In this document: piece after piece, positions 48,090 through 57,235 of the stretch
Layout of the letters: each line of letters begins with the position of its first letter
Position numbering within the stretch: the first letter of the stretch is position 1
NCBI RefSeq assembly: GCF_000711875.1
Contig: NZ_JONM01000002.1
Location: 128,769 to 192,768, forward strand
Direction of reading: 5' to 3'
DNA length: 64,000 bases
Source: Andreprevotia chitinilytica DSM 18519
Lineage (GTDB): Bacteria > Pseudomonadota > Gammaproteobacteria > Burkholderiales > Chitinibacteraceae
Translations under genes and position numbers: made by a program
Notes under the pieces: model-generated
The model's input: only the letters and a program-made list of their open reading frames with translations
Told to the model about the DNA's origin: nothing
Databases searched by the model: none

Positions 48090-48811
48090 TCAAGCTTGTG
48101 GCGGTTGAAGTTGCGGCGCTCAAGACGGAGCCGCTGCTGTGGCTGGCCATCACCGGCCTGGCTTATTTGCTGGCGGAAAAGCTCTATCACCGGTCACGGC
48201 ATTTTCCGTTGTTGAACCCGACGCTGGTGGCCATCCTTATCGTGATGGGACTGCTGCTGCTCAGTGGCGTGTCTTATACCGATTACTTTGCCGGGGCCAA
48301 GCCCTTGCACTGGTTGCTGGGGCCGGCAACCGTCGCCCTGGCGGTGCCGCTGTATGACAACCTGCAGCGCGTGCGTAGCTTGCTGGGGCCGTTGATGATT
48401 GCGCTGGCTGTTGGCGGGCTGGTAGGGATTCTTTCCGCCCTGGGGCTGGCGTGGCTGTTTGATTTGAGCTGGCCGGTGCAGGTGTCCCTTGCGCCCAAAT
48501 CGGTGACGACGCCGATTGCGATGGCGCTCTCGGCGCATCTCAACGGGTTGCCATCACTGACGGCCGGCGCGGTGATCCTGACCGGCGTTGCCGGTGCGGT
48601 CATCGCTGTGCCGCTGTTCCGACTGATCAAGGTGGATGGCGATATCGAACGTGGCTTTGCCTTGGGGATCGCCGCTCACGGCGTTGGGACCGCACGGGCG
48701 TTCCAGATCTCCCAGACCGCTGGCGCGTTTGGTGGGCTGGCGATGGGCTTGAACGGCGTGTGGACGTCCATTGCCTTGCCGTTGTTATTGACGATGTGGC
48801 CGGTCGGTTAA
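48086..48811 (+). CDS. lrgB: LrgB/CidB-family membrane protein
   Basis: It has 241 residues with about seven membrane segments. SLAPKSVTTPIAMALS and the HGVGTARAFQIS segment are the family signature. It is the partner of CidA/LrgA, translationally coupled. I chose the ATG at 48086, preceded by a GAGG. The pair has no dedicated regulator beside it. Confidence 0.92.
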   Translation: MIKLVAVEVAALKTEPLLWLAITGLAYLLAEKLYHRSRHFPLLNPTLVAILIVMGLLLLSGVSYTDYFAGAKPLHWLLGPATVALAVPLYDNLQRVRSLLGPLMIALAVGGLVGILSALGLAWLFDLSWPVQVSLAPKSVTTPIAMALSAHLNGLPSLTAGAVILTGVAGAVIAVPLFRLIKVDGDIERGFALGIAAHGVGTARAFQISQTAGAFGGLAMGLNGVWTSIALPLLLTMWPVG

Positions 48812-48847
48812 GCGGCTCGCCTCACCGCGCCATTTCCAACCAACTTC

Positions 48848-48888
48848 GTAGGGCGGGTTAGCAACTTGTTGCGTAACCCGCCGCACGT
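48848..48888. repeat. GTAGGGCGGGTTAG repeat (family D), short copy
   Basis: GTAGGGCGGGTTAGC is followed by a hairpin back to GTAACCCGCCGCAC. The same left end occurs at 63822. It is immediately followed by a family C copy. Confidence 0.75.
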
Positions 48889-48899
48889 GAACCACTACA

Positions 48900-49040
48900 C
48901 TCTCCCCTCTCCCACGTGTGGGAGAGGGGCCGGGGGAGAGGGTCGTGCCAATTGCAGCGTCCTGTTTAGCACCCTCTCCCTAACCCTCTCCCACTTTCCC
49001 TGAACAAGGCTAAAAGCCTTGCACGGGATAGGAGAGGGAA
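48900..49040. repeat. CTCTCCC-type intergenic repeat (family C), copy 3
   Basis: CCCACGTGTGGGAGAGGGGC at one end is inverted relative to CCCTCTCCCTAACCCTCTCC. The other end carries CAAGGCT-AAA-AGCCTTG (49005-49021), as in copy 1, between CCCACTTTCCC and GGATAGGAGAGGG. It lies between lrgB and the convergent molybdopterin-fold gene. Confidence 0.8.
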
Positions 49041-49078
49041 TGAAAAAAAGCGCCGCTTTCCTTGCCCCTCACTCCTGC

Positions 49079-49582
49079 TTACTCCACCACAATCTGGCTC
49101 AGCTGCCAGGCGCAGCGGCGATAAAACTCGCCTTCGCGCAGTTCAGGTTTGGTGTCGAACGGATACATCACGAACAGCGGCCCTTTCTCGCGGATCGACA
49201 TCGGTTTGCCATTCAGGCGGCGGGCGACGATGACGTCGTATTTGTCCGCATCCTCGCCGGGAATGGTGATGGTGTAGTCGTTCAGTGCCTTGAAGTCGAG
49301 CTTGGCGCCGCTGGCGCCAGCCGCCTTGAGCACGTCGCGCAGCAGCGGGCCTTCAAAGGTTTGCGGCGTCGGATACCACGGGGTCGGCACGGTCATTTTT
49401 TTCTGGGGCAGACGGCCGAGCATGTCATCGTCGAAGTCGGCTGCCTCGCCGTGGTTCTTTTGCACCACCTTGCCGGTCAGTGTCAGCACAACCGGGCCTT
49501 TGGGCGCATCCAGCGCCGCGGCGATGCCTGCGCAGGTGATCAGGGCGGTGGCGAGTAGCGTCTGCCAGATTTTCAAATTCAT
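49079..49582 (-). CDS. Periplasmic molybdopterin-binding-fold protein (sulfite-oxidase-like)
   Basis: It has 167 residues. A signal peptide (about 1-23, LLATALITCAGIAAA) precedes a small domain resembling the oxidoreductase molybdopterin-binding fold (VLTLTGKVV...FEGPLLRDVLKAAGA...YTITIPGEDADKYDVIVA...RLNGKPMSIREKGPLFVMYP). It lacks the dimerisation domain of true sulfite oxidases. The only mature-chain cysteine is in RRCAWQ near the C-terminus, so a bound cofactor is doubtful. It lies 69 bases downstream of a hybrid histidine kinase on the same strand, a pairing I recall in other proteobacteria and suggestive of a sensory partner. Confidence 0.75.
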   Translation of the reverse strand: MNLKIWQTLLATALITCAGIAAALDAPKGPVVLTLTGKVVQKNHGEAADFDDDMLGRLPQKKMTVPTPWYPTPQTFEGPLLRDVLKAAGASGAKLDFKALNDYTITIPGEDADKYDVIVARRLNGKPMSIREKGPLFVMYPFDTKPELREGEFYRRCAWQLSQIVVE

Positions 49583-49651
49583 GCGTGGTTTCCTTGTTGT
49601 TATGTCGTTTTAGCGTACCCGCCTCACTGTCGCTGACCGGGTCATAGTGCG

Positions 49652-51754
49652 CTACGGAGGGGACTCGGTCGTCGCTTCCAGTTCGGCACGGGTTGCCCGG
49701 TTCAGCGCTTGCGCGTCGGCTAACAAGCTGGGGGCGCGGTCGGCATCCTGCTCGGTGAGCACTTCAAGCTGGCCGCAGGCATGGGCAAGTGCCTGTGCGC
49801 CGATCTGCAGCGCCACGCCACGCGCACTGTGGGCCAAACGTTGGCGCGTGAGGTGATCCGCCTTGGTGCAGTCGTTGAGCAGGCTCTCGATGCGTTCCAG
49901 CCCCTTGCTGGCCAACACCAGATAACGCTCCTGGCCGTAACCGAGCCGCTCGCGCGCGGCTTCCTGTTCAAGCAGCGCATGGTGTTGCTCGGGTAGTGGC
50001 GCGGCGGCGTGCCCGGCCAGCGTGACCAACAGCTCGCGCGGCTCAAACGGCTTGCTTAACCAGGTTGCAATGTTGACGGCGTTGAGTTCGACTTGCGCCG
50101 GGCGTAGTGCGGCGCTGAGCATCACGATGCGGCCTTGCCAGCCGCCTGCGCGCATGCGCCGCGCCAGGGTCAGGCCATCGCAGTCCGGCAGGTTGTAATC
50201 GAGCAGGATCGTGTCCACATTGCGGGCCGCCAATGCGCTGATCGCGCTGTTGCCGTTTTCGGCCTCGATTACGTCGGCACCGGCTTCGCCGAGCAGATCG
50301 ACCAAGAGTTCGCGGTTGATGGCCTGATCTTCGATCACGAGGATGGTCGTGCCCGCCAGTGAAACGGCAGCCGGTTGCGCAGTTTTCTCGGTCAGCGGGC
50401 TGCTGGCGCGGTAGGCCAGCACCGAAGCCAGGAATTCACTGCCTTGGGCATTGCTGTTGACGCAGCACACATCACCGCCCATGAGCCGCGCAAAGTCACG
50501 GCTGATCGCGAGCCCCAAGCCGCTGCCGCCGGCACTGCGGCCGCTGGCGGTCTGCTCGAAGGCGGAAAAGAGGATGTCCTGTTCCGCTTGGGTGATGCCC
50601 ACACCGGTATCGGTCACGCGGGTTTCGAGCAGGAAGTTTTCTTCGCCGGCCGCAGAAGCATCCAGTCGCACGTGCACGCCGCCGGTGGTGGTGAACTTCA
50701 CCGCATTGCCGATCAGGTTGATCAGGATTTGCCGCAGCTTGCCGCCATCGAGGGAGACGCAAGTGGGCATATCCGGCCCGAGCACGATTTCGAACGTCAG
50801 CCCCTTCTTGCTGGCCTCCAAGGCGAACAGACCGCGCAGATCATCGACCAGCGTCGCCAATGAAATGGTTTCTTCATGCAATTGGGCGCGGCCGGCTTCG
50901 ATTTGCGACATATCGAGCACGTTGCCCAGCAGGCTCGCCAGATATTCGCCGCTCCGTTCGATCAAGGAGATTTGTCGGCGGGTGGTGGCCTGGAGCTGCG
51001 GGTCTTTGAGGGCCTGGCTGGCGTAGCCGAGCACCGAGGTCAGCGGCGTGCGCATCTCGTGGCTGACATTGGCCAGGAAGCGGCTCTTGGCCTCCGTTGC
51101 GGCTTGCGCATCGGCACGGGCGTTGGCAAGTTCTTCCTCACGGCGGCGGCTGCGCCAGAGTTCGGTCAGCGCAAAGCCGCCAAAACCCAACAGCAGCAGC
51201 GATTGGAAGATCGCAAGCATCAGCCGGATATTGCCTAACCGATTCACCAGCAGATCGTTCTTGTGCAGCTGATCGGAAAAGCCCCACTGCAGCTGGTCGA
51301 TGGCGCCCTGCAACGCGGGCTCGATCTCGGTCAGTTTGGCCAGCAGCCAATCCACTTCCGCCGCGCTGGGCGCCGGGCCGGTTTGCCAACGGTGGTCGAT
51401 CTCGACGATCGCCTGATTGACGGTGGCCATATCACTGAGATATTCGGCCCGATCGAGTACAACGTAATGCAGCCCGCCGTTCTGCATCGAAGTGAGCCGG
51501 CCGGCAACGATGTCGTAGCGCGTGCGTACTGCCGGGTATTGGGTTGGATCGGTGCGGGCCAGTGTCGCCACCTCACGCAGCCGCATGTATTCCTTGGTGA
51601 GATGAACCGAATACCAGAACGCATCCTGCGTGGCGTAGTCGGTCACCCGTTCCAGTTGCTTGCGCTGATAGACCTCGAACAGTGCCGAGAGCCCGAGCGA
51701 CAGGACGAGCAGCAACGAGGCAACCCAGAGCGCGAAGCGAAAGCGCGCGTTCAT
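49652..51754 (-). CDS. Hybrid sensor histidine kinase with receiver and HPt domains
   Basis: It has 700 residues. Membrane helices at about 5-27 and 180-202 enclose a ~150-residue periplasmic sensor of helical look. A coiled stretch leads to the HisKA domain with phospho-acceptor His232 (NVSHEMRTPLTS), the HATPase domain (NLIGNAVKF, DTGVGI, GSGLGLAIS), a receiver with Asp519 (LLDYNLPD), and a C-terminal HPt with His642 (RLAHSARGVALQIGA). This is the BarA/TorS-like architecture; the output regulator is not in the window. I prefer the ATG at 51754 over a TTG seven codons earlier. Confidence 0.9.
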   Translation of the reverse strand: MNARFRFALWVASLLLVLSLGLSALFEVYQRKQLERVTDYATQDAFWYSVHLTKEYMRLREVATLARTDPTQYPAVRTRYDIVAGRLTSMQNGGLHYVVLDRAEYLSDMATVNQAIVEIDHRWQTGPAPSAAEVDWLLAKLTEIEPALQGAIDQLQWGFSDQLHKNDLLVNRLGNIRLMLAIFQSLLLLGFGGFALTELWRSRRREEELANARADAQAATEAKSRFLANVSHEMRTPLTSVLGYASQALKDPQLQATTRRQISLIERSGEYLASLLGNVLDMSQIEAGRAQLHEETISLATLVDDLRGLFALEASKKGLTFEIVLGPDMPTCVSLDGGKLRQILINLIGNAVKFTTTGGVHVRLDASAAGEENFLLETRVTDTGVGITQAEQDILFSAFEQTASGRSAGGSGLGLAISRDFARLMGGDVCCVNSNAQGSEFLASVLAYRASSPLTEKTAQPAAVSLAGTTILVIEDQAINRELLVDLLGEAGADVIEAENGNSAISALAARNVDTILLDYNLPDCDGLTLARRMRAGGWQGRIVMLSAALRPAQVELNAVNIATWLSKPFEPRELLVTLAGHAAAPLPEQHHALLEQEAARERLGYGQERYLVLASKGLERIESLLNDCTKADHLTRQRLAHSARGVALQIGAQALAHACGQLEVLTEQDADRAPSLLADAQALNRATRAELEATTESPP

Positions 51755-51876
51755 CCAGCGAACCCGGCCCGGCAAGCAGTGGAAAATGATGTAAGCATTA
51801 CGCGAGTGTAGAGGGGAAAAGGACTATTCCACAATCCGAGCTTGTCAGGAAAGCACCATACGCTCGGCACGCGTTG

Positions 51877-52422
51877 TCAGGCCTGAACCGCGAAGTTGGA
51901 TGTTGAAACGCTGCTGCTGCCATAGGTTTGGCCAAGCTTGCGTTGTTGGGAGGATTGCTGGGCCAGCTGGGCGTAGGCTTCGGCTTCCATCTGCGCCGCA
52001 CGCGCCGCAACGGCCCGGTCCTGACTGGATGGATCGGCAGGCGCCAATGCCGCTGCCTGAATGACGCGAGCCCGCTTGATCGTTTCGTCTGGCGTGTTGC
52101 CAGGGGACACGTCGATTCTCACTTCGCCGGCGACGGCATACTGCTTGCCATCTGGCCCGGTACGGAATTGGTAGGAGGCGCCGCTGGTGGATAGGCCACC
52201 TGCCGCCGCGAGGTGGGCCTGTTCATGCCGCCGGACGTTCTGGTCGATCTTCTTCAGCTGATCGACGTCAGCTTGCTGTTTTGCGTCGAGTTGCTGGGAG
52301 GCGCCCGACGTTTTTTTGCTGTCGAAATTCTTACTTGCAATCGCATCCGTCGTGGCCGCTGTTGCTGCCACGATCTGGCCTGTCTGGGCTGTAATACCCG
52401 GCGAGGGAAGAGCGGATACCAT
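51877..52422 (-). CDS. SprA-related putative metalloprotease
   Basis: It has 181 residues. The motif VRRHEQAHLAAAG contains an HExxH site (His66-Glu-Gln-Ala-His70), followed by GASYQFRTGPDGKQYAVAGE, the hallmark of the SprA/CJM1_0395 family of putative metalloproteases. The N-terminal 45 residues are low complexity (Ala/Thr/Ser rich). Function is not established. It is unclear whether it is exported; there is no classical signal peptide. It lies 122 bases upstream of the hybrid kinase on the same strand. Confidence 0.8.
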   Translation of the reverse strand: MVSALPSPGITAQTGQIVAATAATTDAIASKNFDSKKTSGASQQLDAKQQADVDQLKKIDQNVRRHEQAHLAAAGGLSTSGASYQFRTGPDGKQYAVAGEVRIDVSPGNTPDETIKRARVIQAAALAPADPSSQDRAVAARAAQMEAEAYAQLAQQSSQQRKLGQTYGSSSVSTSNFAVQA

Positions 52423-52552
52423 GTCGATACCGGTTCAACTTATTGATCGGTATGACTATTTTACGTGTGATTCGTGCTTGGCGTTGTGGGCGTGGCGACA
52501 GGCGGTTGCATAGCGTGGCTTGCAGGTCGTCTCAAGGTGCTGGAAGACGGGA

Positions 52553-54577
52553 TTAAACCTTCAATAACGCTTCCCGGCCGGGTAGCCAGCGCTGCAGGTG
52601 TGCTTCGGCAATGGTGCGATCCTGGCTGAGCAATTGTCCCGCTGCTTCGCGGGCGGCCTCCAGCAGATCCGCATCGGCCTCCAGATCGGCGAAGCGCAAC
52701 ATGGGCACGCCGGATTGCCGCACGCCTGCGAGCTCGCCGGGGCCGCGGATGCGCAGGTCTTCGTTGGCGATCACGAAACCATCCGTGTTCTCGTAGATGA
52801 CCTTGAGCCGTTCCTTGGCGGTATCGCCGAGCGGCCCTGAATACAACAAGATGCACAAGCTGGCGTGCGCACCACGGCCGACGCGGCCACGCAATTGATG
52901 TAGCTGCGCCAGACCCATCCGCTCGGCGTGCTCGATCACCATCAGGCTGGCATTCGGCACGTCCACGCCGACTTCGATCACTGTTGTGGCGACAAGCAGC
53001 TGAATCTCGTTGGCGATGAAGGCCTGCATGATCGCGGCTTTTTCGTCCGGCTTCATCCGGCCATGCAGCAGCCCGACCTTGATGCCTTCCAGTTCTTCGC
53101 TGAGCTGGGCGTGGGTATCGACGGCGGTCTGCAATTGCAGCGCTTCCGATTCCTCGATCAAGGGGCAGACCCAATACACCTGCCGCCCTTCGCCGACCTT
53201 GGCGGCAATGCGTTCGGTAATCTCGTCACGCCGGGCATCGCTGATCAACTTGGTGACGATCGGCGTGCGGCCGGGCGGCAACTCGTCGATCACGCTCACA
53301 TCCAGATCGGCGTAGAAGCTCATCGCCAGCGTGCGCGGGATCGGGGTGGCGGACATCATCAGCTGGTGCGGGCTGCCGCCTTTCTCCCGCAGCGCCAGGC
53401 GCTGGGCGACGCCGAAGCGGTGCTGTTCATCCACAACAGCCAGACCGAGACGTTTGAATTCGACGCTGGATTGGAAAATCGCATGCGTGCCACACACCAA
53501 CGATGCCGTGCCCAAGGCTGCGTCTTCGAGCGCGGCGCGTTTTTCCTTGGCCTTGAGCGAGCCGGTCAACCAGACGACCTTGATGCCCAGCGGCGTGAGC
53601 CATTGCGACAGCTTGCGATAGTGCTGTTCGGCGAGGATTTCCGTCGGGGCCAGCAGCGCCACCTGATAGCCGGCTTCGATGGCATGGCAGGCCGCAATCG
53701 CCGCGACGATGGTCTTGCCCGCACCGACATCCCCTTGCAGCAGACGTTGCATGGGGTGGGGTTGTTTCAAATCCTTGGCGATTTCCAGCAGTACCCGGTT
53801 CTGTGCCTTGGTCAGCCCGAACGGCAGGCTGGCGACGAGTTGCGCGGCGAGCCTGCCCGGCGGTGCGATCTTGGGGGCGCTGCGTTCACGCCGCACTGCG
53901 CGGGCCATGCGCAGGGAGAGTTGCTGTGCCAGCAGCTCATCAAACTTCACACGTCGCCAAGTTGGGTGGAGGCGCTCGGTGAGCTGAACGCGGGCGACGT
54001 CCGGTGTGGGGTGATGCAGAAAGCGCACGCTGTCGGCAAAGGCTGGCAGGCCGAGATCGTGGATGAGGGCGGTGGGCAGCGTATCGCTGAGGTGGCAGCT
54101 GGTGAGGGCCTTGGCGATGAGCTTGGTGAGCGGCGCTTGGGCGAGGCCAGCCACGGTTGGGTAGACCGGCGTGAGCGCCTCGTTAAGGCCATTGGATTCG
54201 CCAACGTTTTTTACTTTGGGGTGCACCATCTCGTCGCCCCAGAATCCGTGGCGGATTTCGCCGTACAGCCGCACGCGCTTGCCGACCGCCAACTGCTTGA
54301 CTTGATTCGGGTAGAAGTTGATCAGGCGCACGACCAGGGTGCCGGTGCCATCCGAGATGCGAGCGACGAATTGTTTCTTGGGGCGGAAGGTGGTTTCAGC
54401 GCTTTGCACTTCGCCTTCCACCAATACCGGGGTGCCGATTGGGGCATCGGCCAGCGGGTAAAGCTGGGTTTCGTCTTCGTAGCGTGATGGCAGATGCAGC
54501 ACCAGATCAAACGGCCGGCTGATGCCGAGTTTGAGCAGGCGGGTCTGGATGCCGGGCGGGAGGAGAGTTAAGTCCAT
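52553..54577 (-). CDS. recG: ATP-dependent DNA helicase RecG
   Basis: It has 674 residues and reverses stalled replication forks and branch-migrates junctions. The wedge OB domain (about 40-140) is followed by a superfamily 2 helicase with Walker A GDVGAGKTIVA, the DEQHRFG box and SATPIPRTL. The C-terminal domain has QLRGRVGRG and ends with the TRG-type region LRGPGELAGVRQSG. The start MDLTLLPPGIQTRLLKLGI is typical. OsmC lies 79 bases upstream on the same strand. Confidence 0.96.
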   Translation of the reverse strand: MDLTLLPPGIQTRLLKLGISRPFDLVLHLPSRYEDETQLYPLADAPIGTPVLVEGEVQSAETTFRPKKQFVARISDGTGTLVVRLINFYPNQVKQLAVGKRVRLYGEIRHGFWGDEMVHPKVKNVGESNGLNEALTPVYPTVAGLAQAPLTKLIAKALTSCHLSDTLPTALIHDLGLPAFADSVRFLHHPTPDVARVQLTERLHPTWRRVKFDELLAQQLSLRMARAVRRERSAPKIAPPGRLAAQLVASLPFGLTKAQNRVLLEIAKDLKQPHPMQRLLQGDVGAGKTIVAAIAACHAIEAGYQVALLAPTEILAEQHYRKLSQWLTPLGIKVVWLTGSLKAKEKRAALEDAALGTASLVCGTHAIFQSSVEFKRLGLAVVDEQHRFGVAQRLALREKGGSPHQLMMSATPIPRTLAMSFYADLDVSVIDELPPGRTPIVTKLISDARRDEITERIAAKVGEGRQVYWVCPLIEESEALQLQTAVDTHAQLSEELEGIKVGLLHGRMKPDEKAAIMQAFIANEIQLLVATTVIEVGVDVPNASLMVIEHAERMGLAQLHQLRGRVGRGAHASLCILLYSGPLGDTAKERLKVIYENTDGFVIANEDLRIRGPGELAGVRQSGVPMLRFADLEADADLLEAAREAAGQLLSQDRTIAEAHLQRWLPGREALLKV

Positions 54578-54656
54578 GCAGCGTGAACGACTGTTCTATT
54601 GCATGGACTGTAACGGGTTAGCCGCGGTTTGGCGAGTTGTGCTGCTGGCGTAACGG

Positions 54657-55046
54657 CTAAGCAAGTGCCGTGGTGATCTGGATTTCGCCGGATAGCAGCT
54701 TGTGAATCGGGCAGGCATTGGCGATTTGCAGCAGGCGTTCGCGCTGTTCGCCATCCAGCTCGCCGGTCAAGGCGACTTGCCGTTCGATTTTCGCGTCGCC
54801 ATCGCGATGATCGTCGCCGTAACGCAGCGCGACCTGCACGTCGGTCAGCGGCCAGCCCTTGCGCTCGGCGTACATCTTCACTGTGATCGCTGTGCAAGTG
54901 CCGAGTGCGGCAAGCAGCTGCGCGTGCGGATCGGGGCCGCTGTCGCCGGCGCTGGGGGTGTCGCCGGTCCAGCCGTGACGGCCATCGGATAGCGCGACTT
55001 GATAGGGTGTAGCGCCGAGCGTGGCGGCGACCGCATCGAAGGGCAT
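54657..55046 (-). CDS. OsmC-family peroxiredoxin-like protein
   Basis: It has 129 residues. The two family cysteines are Cys51 in ALGTCTAITVKMYA and Cys112 in ANACPIHKLL, consistent with reduction of organic hydroperoxides. I chose the ATG at 55046, one base after the pirin stop codon, with GGAG inside the end of the pirin gene. It forms an operon with the upstream pirin gene. Confidence 0.9.
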   Translation of the reverse strand: MPFDAVAATLGATPYQVALSDGRHGWTGDTPSAGDSGPDPHAQLLAALGTCTAITVKMYAERKGWPLTDVQVALRYGDDHRDGDAKIERQVALTGELDGEQRERLLQIANACPIHKLLSGEIQITTALA

Positions 55047-55047
55047 G

Positions 55048-55923
55048 TCATTCTCCTCTGAGTTTGGGGACTTCTGGCGCGAGCAAGCGCTCGCCGGGAT
55101 AACCATGGACTTCACCAAAGCCGTTGCCGGCATTCCAGTCTGTGGTGGCCTGGCGGATTTCGGCTGGCGTGCGGGCGACGAAATTCCACCACAGCAGCAC
55201 CTCTTCGCTGAACGGCTGGCCACCAAGCAGCAGCAAGCGGGCCGGTGCATGCGTTGAAATTTCCAGCGCCGTCGCGCCCGGTTCGAAATACAGGAGCTCG
55301 CCGACTTCAAGCGCTTGGCCGGCCAAGGTGGCGCTGCCGGACAGCAGCATCGCGCCATATTCGAAATCTGCGCGTAGTGGCAGGGTGGTGTTGGCGGCAT
55401 CGGCGGCAAGCAGCTCCAGCCCGACCAGCGGCGAATACACCAGTGCTGGCGAGCTGTGCCCGTTGAACTCGCCGGCCAACACGCTGATCTGCCAGCGGTC
55501 CTGGTCGAACACCGGCAGGTTCGGATAGTGATGGAAAGCCGGTTCGCGGCGGCGTTCCGCTTCGGGCAAGGCAATCCAGAGTTGCGCCGCGTGCAGCGTT
55601 GTCCCGTGCTCAGCCGGTGTTTCTTCGGAGTGGGCAATGCCACGCCCGGCCGTCATCAGGTTGACCTGGCCGGGACGGATCAATTGCTCAGAACCAAGGC
55701 TATCGCGATGGAAGACTTCGCCTTCGATCTGCCAGGAGAAGGTTTGCAGGCCGATGTGCGGATGAGGACCGACGCGCAGACCATCGCCGGTGGTGGCGAC
55801 CGGGCCGAGGTGGTCAAGAAAGCACCACGCGCCGACCATGCGGCGGGAGCGGTTCGGCAACGCCCGGCGGATGGTCATGCCCTCGCCAAGTGTGGTGGTG
55901 TGGCTTTGCAGTAGTTGGGGCAT
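55048..55923 (-). CDS. Pirin family protein (YhaK-like)
   Basis: It has 291 residues and a bicupin fold. The N-terminal cupin has metal ligands His54, His56, His98 and Glu100 (GPHPHIGLQTF and AGRGIAHSEETP). Some pirins are quercetin dioxygenases or redox regulators; the role here is unknown. I chose the ATG at 55923, with AAGGAG 8 bases upstream. It is operonic with the OsmC gene and follows another pirin gene after a nested repeat. Confidence 0.9.
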   Translation of the reverse strand: MPQLLQSHTTTLGEGMTIRRALPNRSRRMVGAWCFLDHLGPVATTGDGLRVGPHPHIGLQTFSWQIEGEVFHRDSLGSEQLIRPGQVNLMTAGRGIAHSEETPAEHGTTLHAAQLWIALPEAERRREPAFHHYPNLPVFDQDRWQISVLAGEFNGHSSPALVYSPLVGLELLAADAANTTLPLRADFEYGAMLLSGSATLAGQALEVGELLYFEPGATALEISTHAPARLLLLGGQPFSEEVLLWWNFVARTPAEIRQATTDWNAGNGFGEVHGYPGERLLAPEVPKLRGE

Positions 55924-55966
55924 GGCTTGCTCCTTCGCTGTCATATGGGAAGACCGAAGATCCTGG

Positions 55967-56143
55967 ACCACAGAGGTTCACAGAGAAAGGCAAATGCGGG
56001 AGGTGGGGTTTTTGTAGGAGCGAGCTTGCTCGCGATAGCGACGGTTGACATGCCGCCATCGCGAGCAAGCTCGCTCCTACAGGGGTCCCCCCAATCGGTT
56101 TTGGTTTTCTCTGTGAACCTCTGTGTTCTCTGTGCCCTCTGTG
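55967..56143. repeat. Nested inverted repeats between two pirin genes
   Basis: Outer arms: CCACAGAGGTTCACAGAGAA (within 55967-55988) and its 20-base perfect complement at 56106-56125, followed by a partial extra copy (TTCTCTGTGCCCTCTGTGGT). Inside lies a second element with 23-bp perfect arms, 56014-56036 and 56058-56080 (GTAGGAGCGAGCTTGCTCGC...). The two types are unrelated. Confidence 0.85.
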
Positions 56144-56179
56144 GTTCAAGACTTAAGGGCTTAAGGTGTTAAAGCACCC

Positions 56180-57025
56180 TCAGAACCGCCCAGCCTGATA
56201 GTCCGCAAACGCCTGACGGATTTCCGTCTCGGTATTCATCACGAACGGGCCGTAACGCGCCACGGGTTCCTTGAGCGGCTTGCCGGCGACGACGATGAAC
56301 CGCGCCGCATCCGTGCCCGCGCTGACCGACAACGCGCCGCCAGCCGTCAATGCCGCCAGTTCACGCGTACCCAACGGGCGCTCTTGCGGGCCATCGGCCA
56401 CTTCAAGCTTGCCTTGGTAAACGTAGACGAAAGCATGGTGCGTTTCCGGCAGCGGCAAGGTCAGTGCTGCGCCTTGTGGCAACGCCACATCGTAATACAC
56501 CGGTTCGGTGGCGACGCCTTCGATCGGGCCGCGTGCGCCGCCGAATTCACCAGCGATCACTTTCACGCTACCGCCGCCATCGAGTGCGACCACCGGCATC
56601 GCTTCCGCCGGGTAATCCTGATAGCGCGGTGCCGTCATCTTGTCCTTGGCCGGCAGGTTCACCCACAGCTGGAAGCCCCACATCAGGCCATTTTCCTGTT
56701 GTGGCATCTCGGAGTGAACGATGCCGCGCCCGGCGGTCATCCATTGCACGCTGCCGGGGCCGAGGTCGCCTTTGTTACCCATGTGGTCGCCGTGCTGCAT
56801 GTGGCCGGCGAGCATATAGGTGACGGTTTCAAAGCCGCGGTGCGGATGTTCCGGAAAGCCCGCGATGTAGTCGTTCGGATCGTCCGAGCGGAATTCGTCC
56901 AGCATCAGGAAGGGATCGAGCATCGGCAGGTCTTGCGTGCCGATCACGCGATGCAGTTTGACGCCAGCGCCATCCGATGCGGCCATGCCGCGCACGATGC
57001 GAGCAATGCGACGAGTCGTAGTCAT
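56180..57025 (-). CDS. Pirin family protein
   Basis: It has 281 residues and a bicupin. Metal ligands are His60, His62, His104 and Glu106 (FPEHPHRGFETVTY and GRGIVHSEMP). The C-terminal cupin ends FVMNTETEIRQAFADYQ. This is the more canonical pirin of the two in the window. Sequence divergence from the neighbour (different loops and lengths) argues against a recent tandem duplication. Confidence 0.92.
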   Translation of the reverse strand: MTTTRRIARIVRGMAASDGAGVKLHRVIGTQDLPMLDPFLMLDEFRSDDPNDYIAGFPEHPHRGFETVTYMLAGHMQHGDHMGNKGDLGPGSVQWMTAGRGIVHSEMPQQENGLMWGFQLWVNLPAKDKMTAPRYQDYPAEAMPVVALDGGGSVKVIAGEFGGARGPIEGVATEPVYYDVALPQGAALTLPLPETHHAFVYVYQGKLEVADGPQERPLGTRELAALTAGGALSVSAGTDAARFIVVAGKPLKEPVARYGPFVMNTETEIRQAFADYQAGRF

Positions 57026-57182
57026 GATGCTGCCTCCATAGGGGTTTTGATGTGATTACTATGAGGCTTGGAACGATAAATGAAAATTACCCGTAATCGG
57101 GAAGGATTGTTCCATTGGTGGTGATAGTGGGGCGGTAGTGGGCTGCCCCGGTCCATGCCCTGATCATGTTGCGCCCACCAAT

Positions 57183-57205
57183 AAAAACGGGCCACAGGGG
57201 CCCGT
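57183..57205 (-). terminator. Rho-independent terminator of the PhnD-like gene
   Basis: Stem ACGGGCC/GGCCCGT (57187-57193 with 57199-57205), then a T run on the minus strand (57186-57183). It lies 31 bases past the stop. Confidence 0.8.
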
Positions 57206-57235
57206 ATCAAAGTCGTGCTAGGAGATTTTATTTGT

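Noticed and set aside
52928-54487. 519-codon plus-strand frame opposite recG
   Set aside because: Antisense shadow; RecG motifs are complete on the minus strand.
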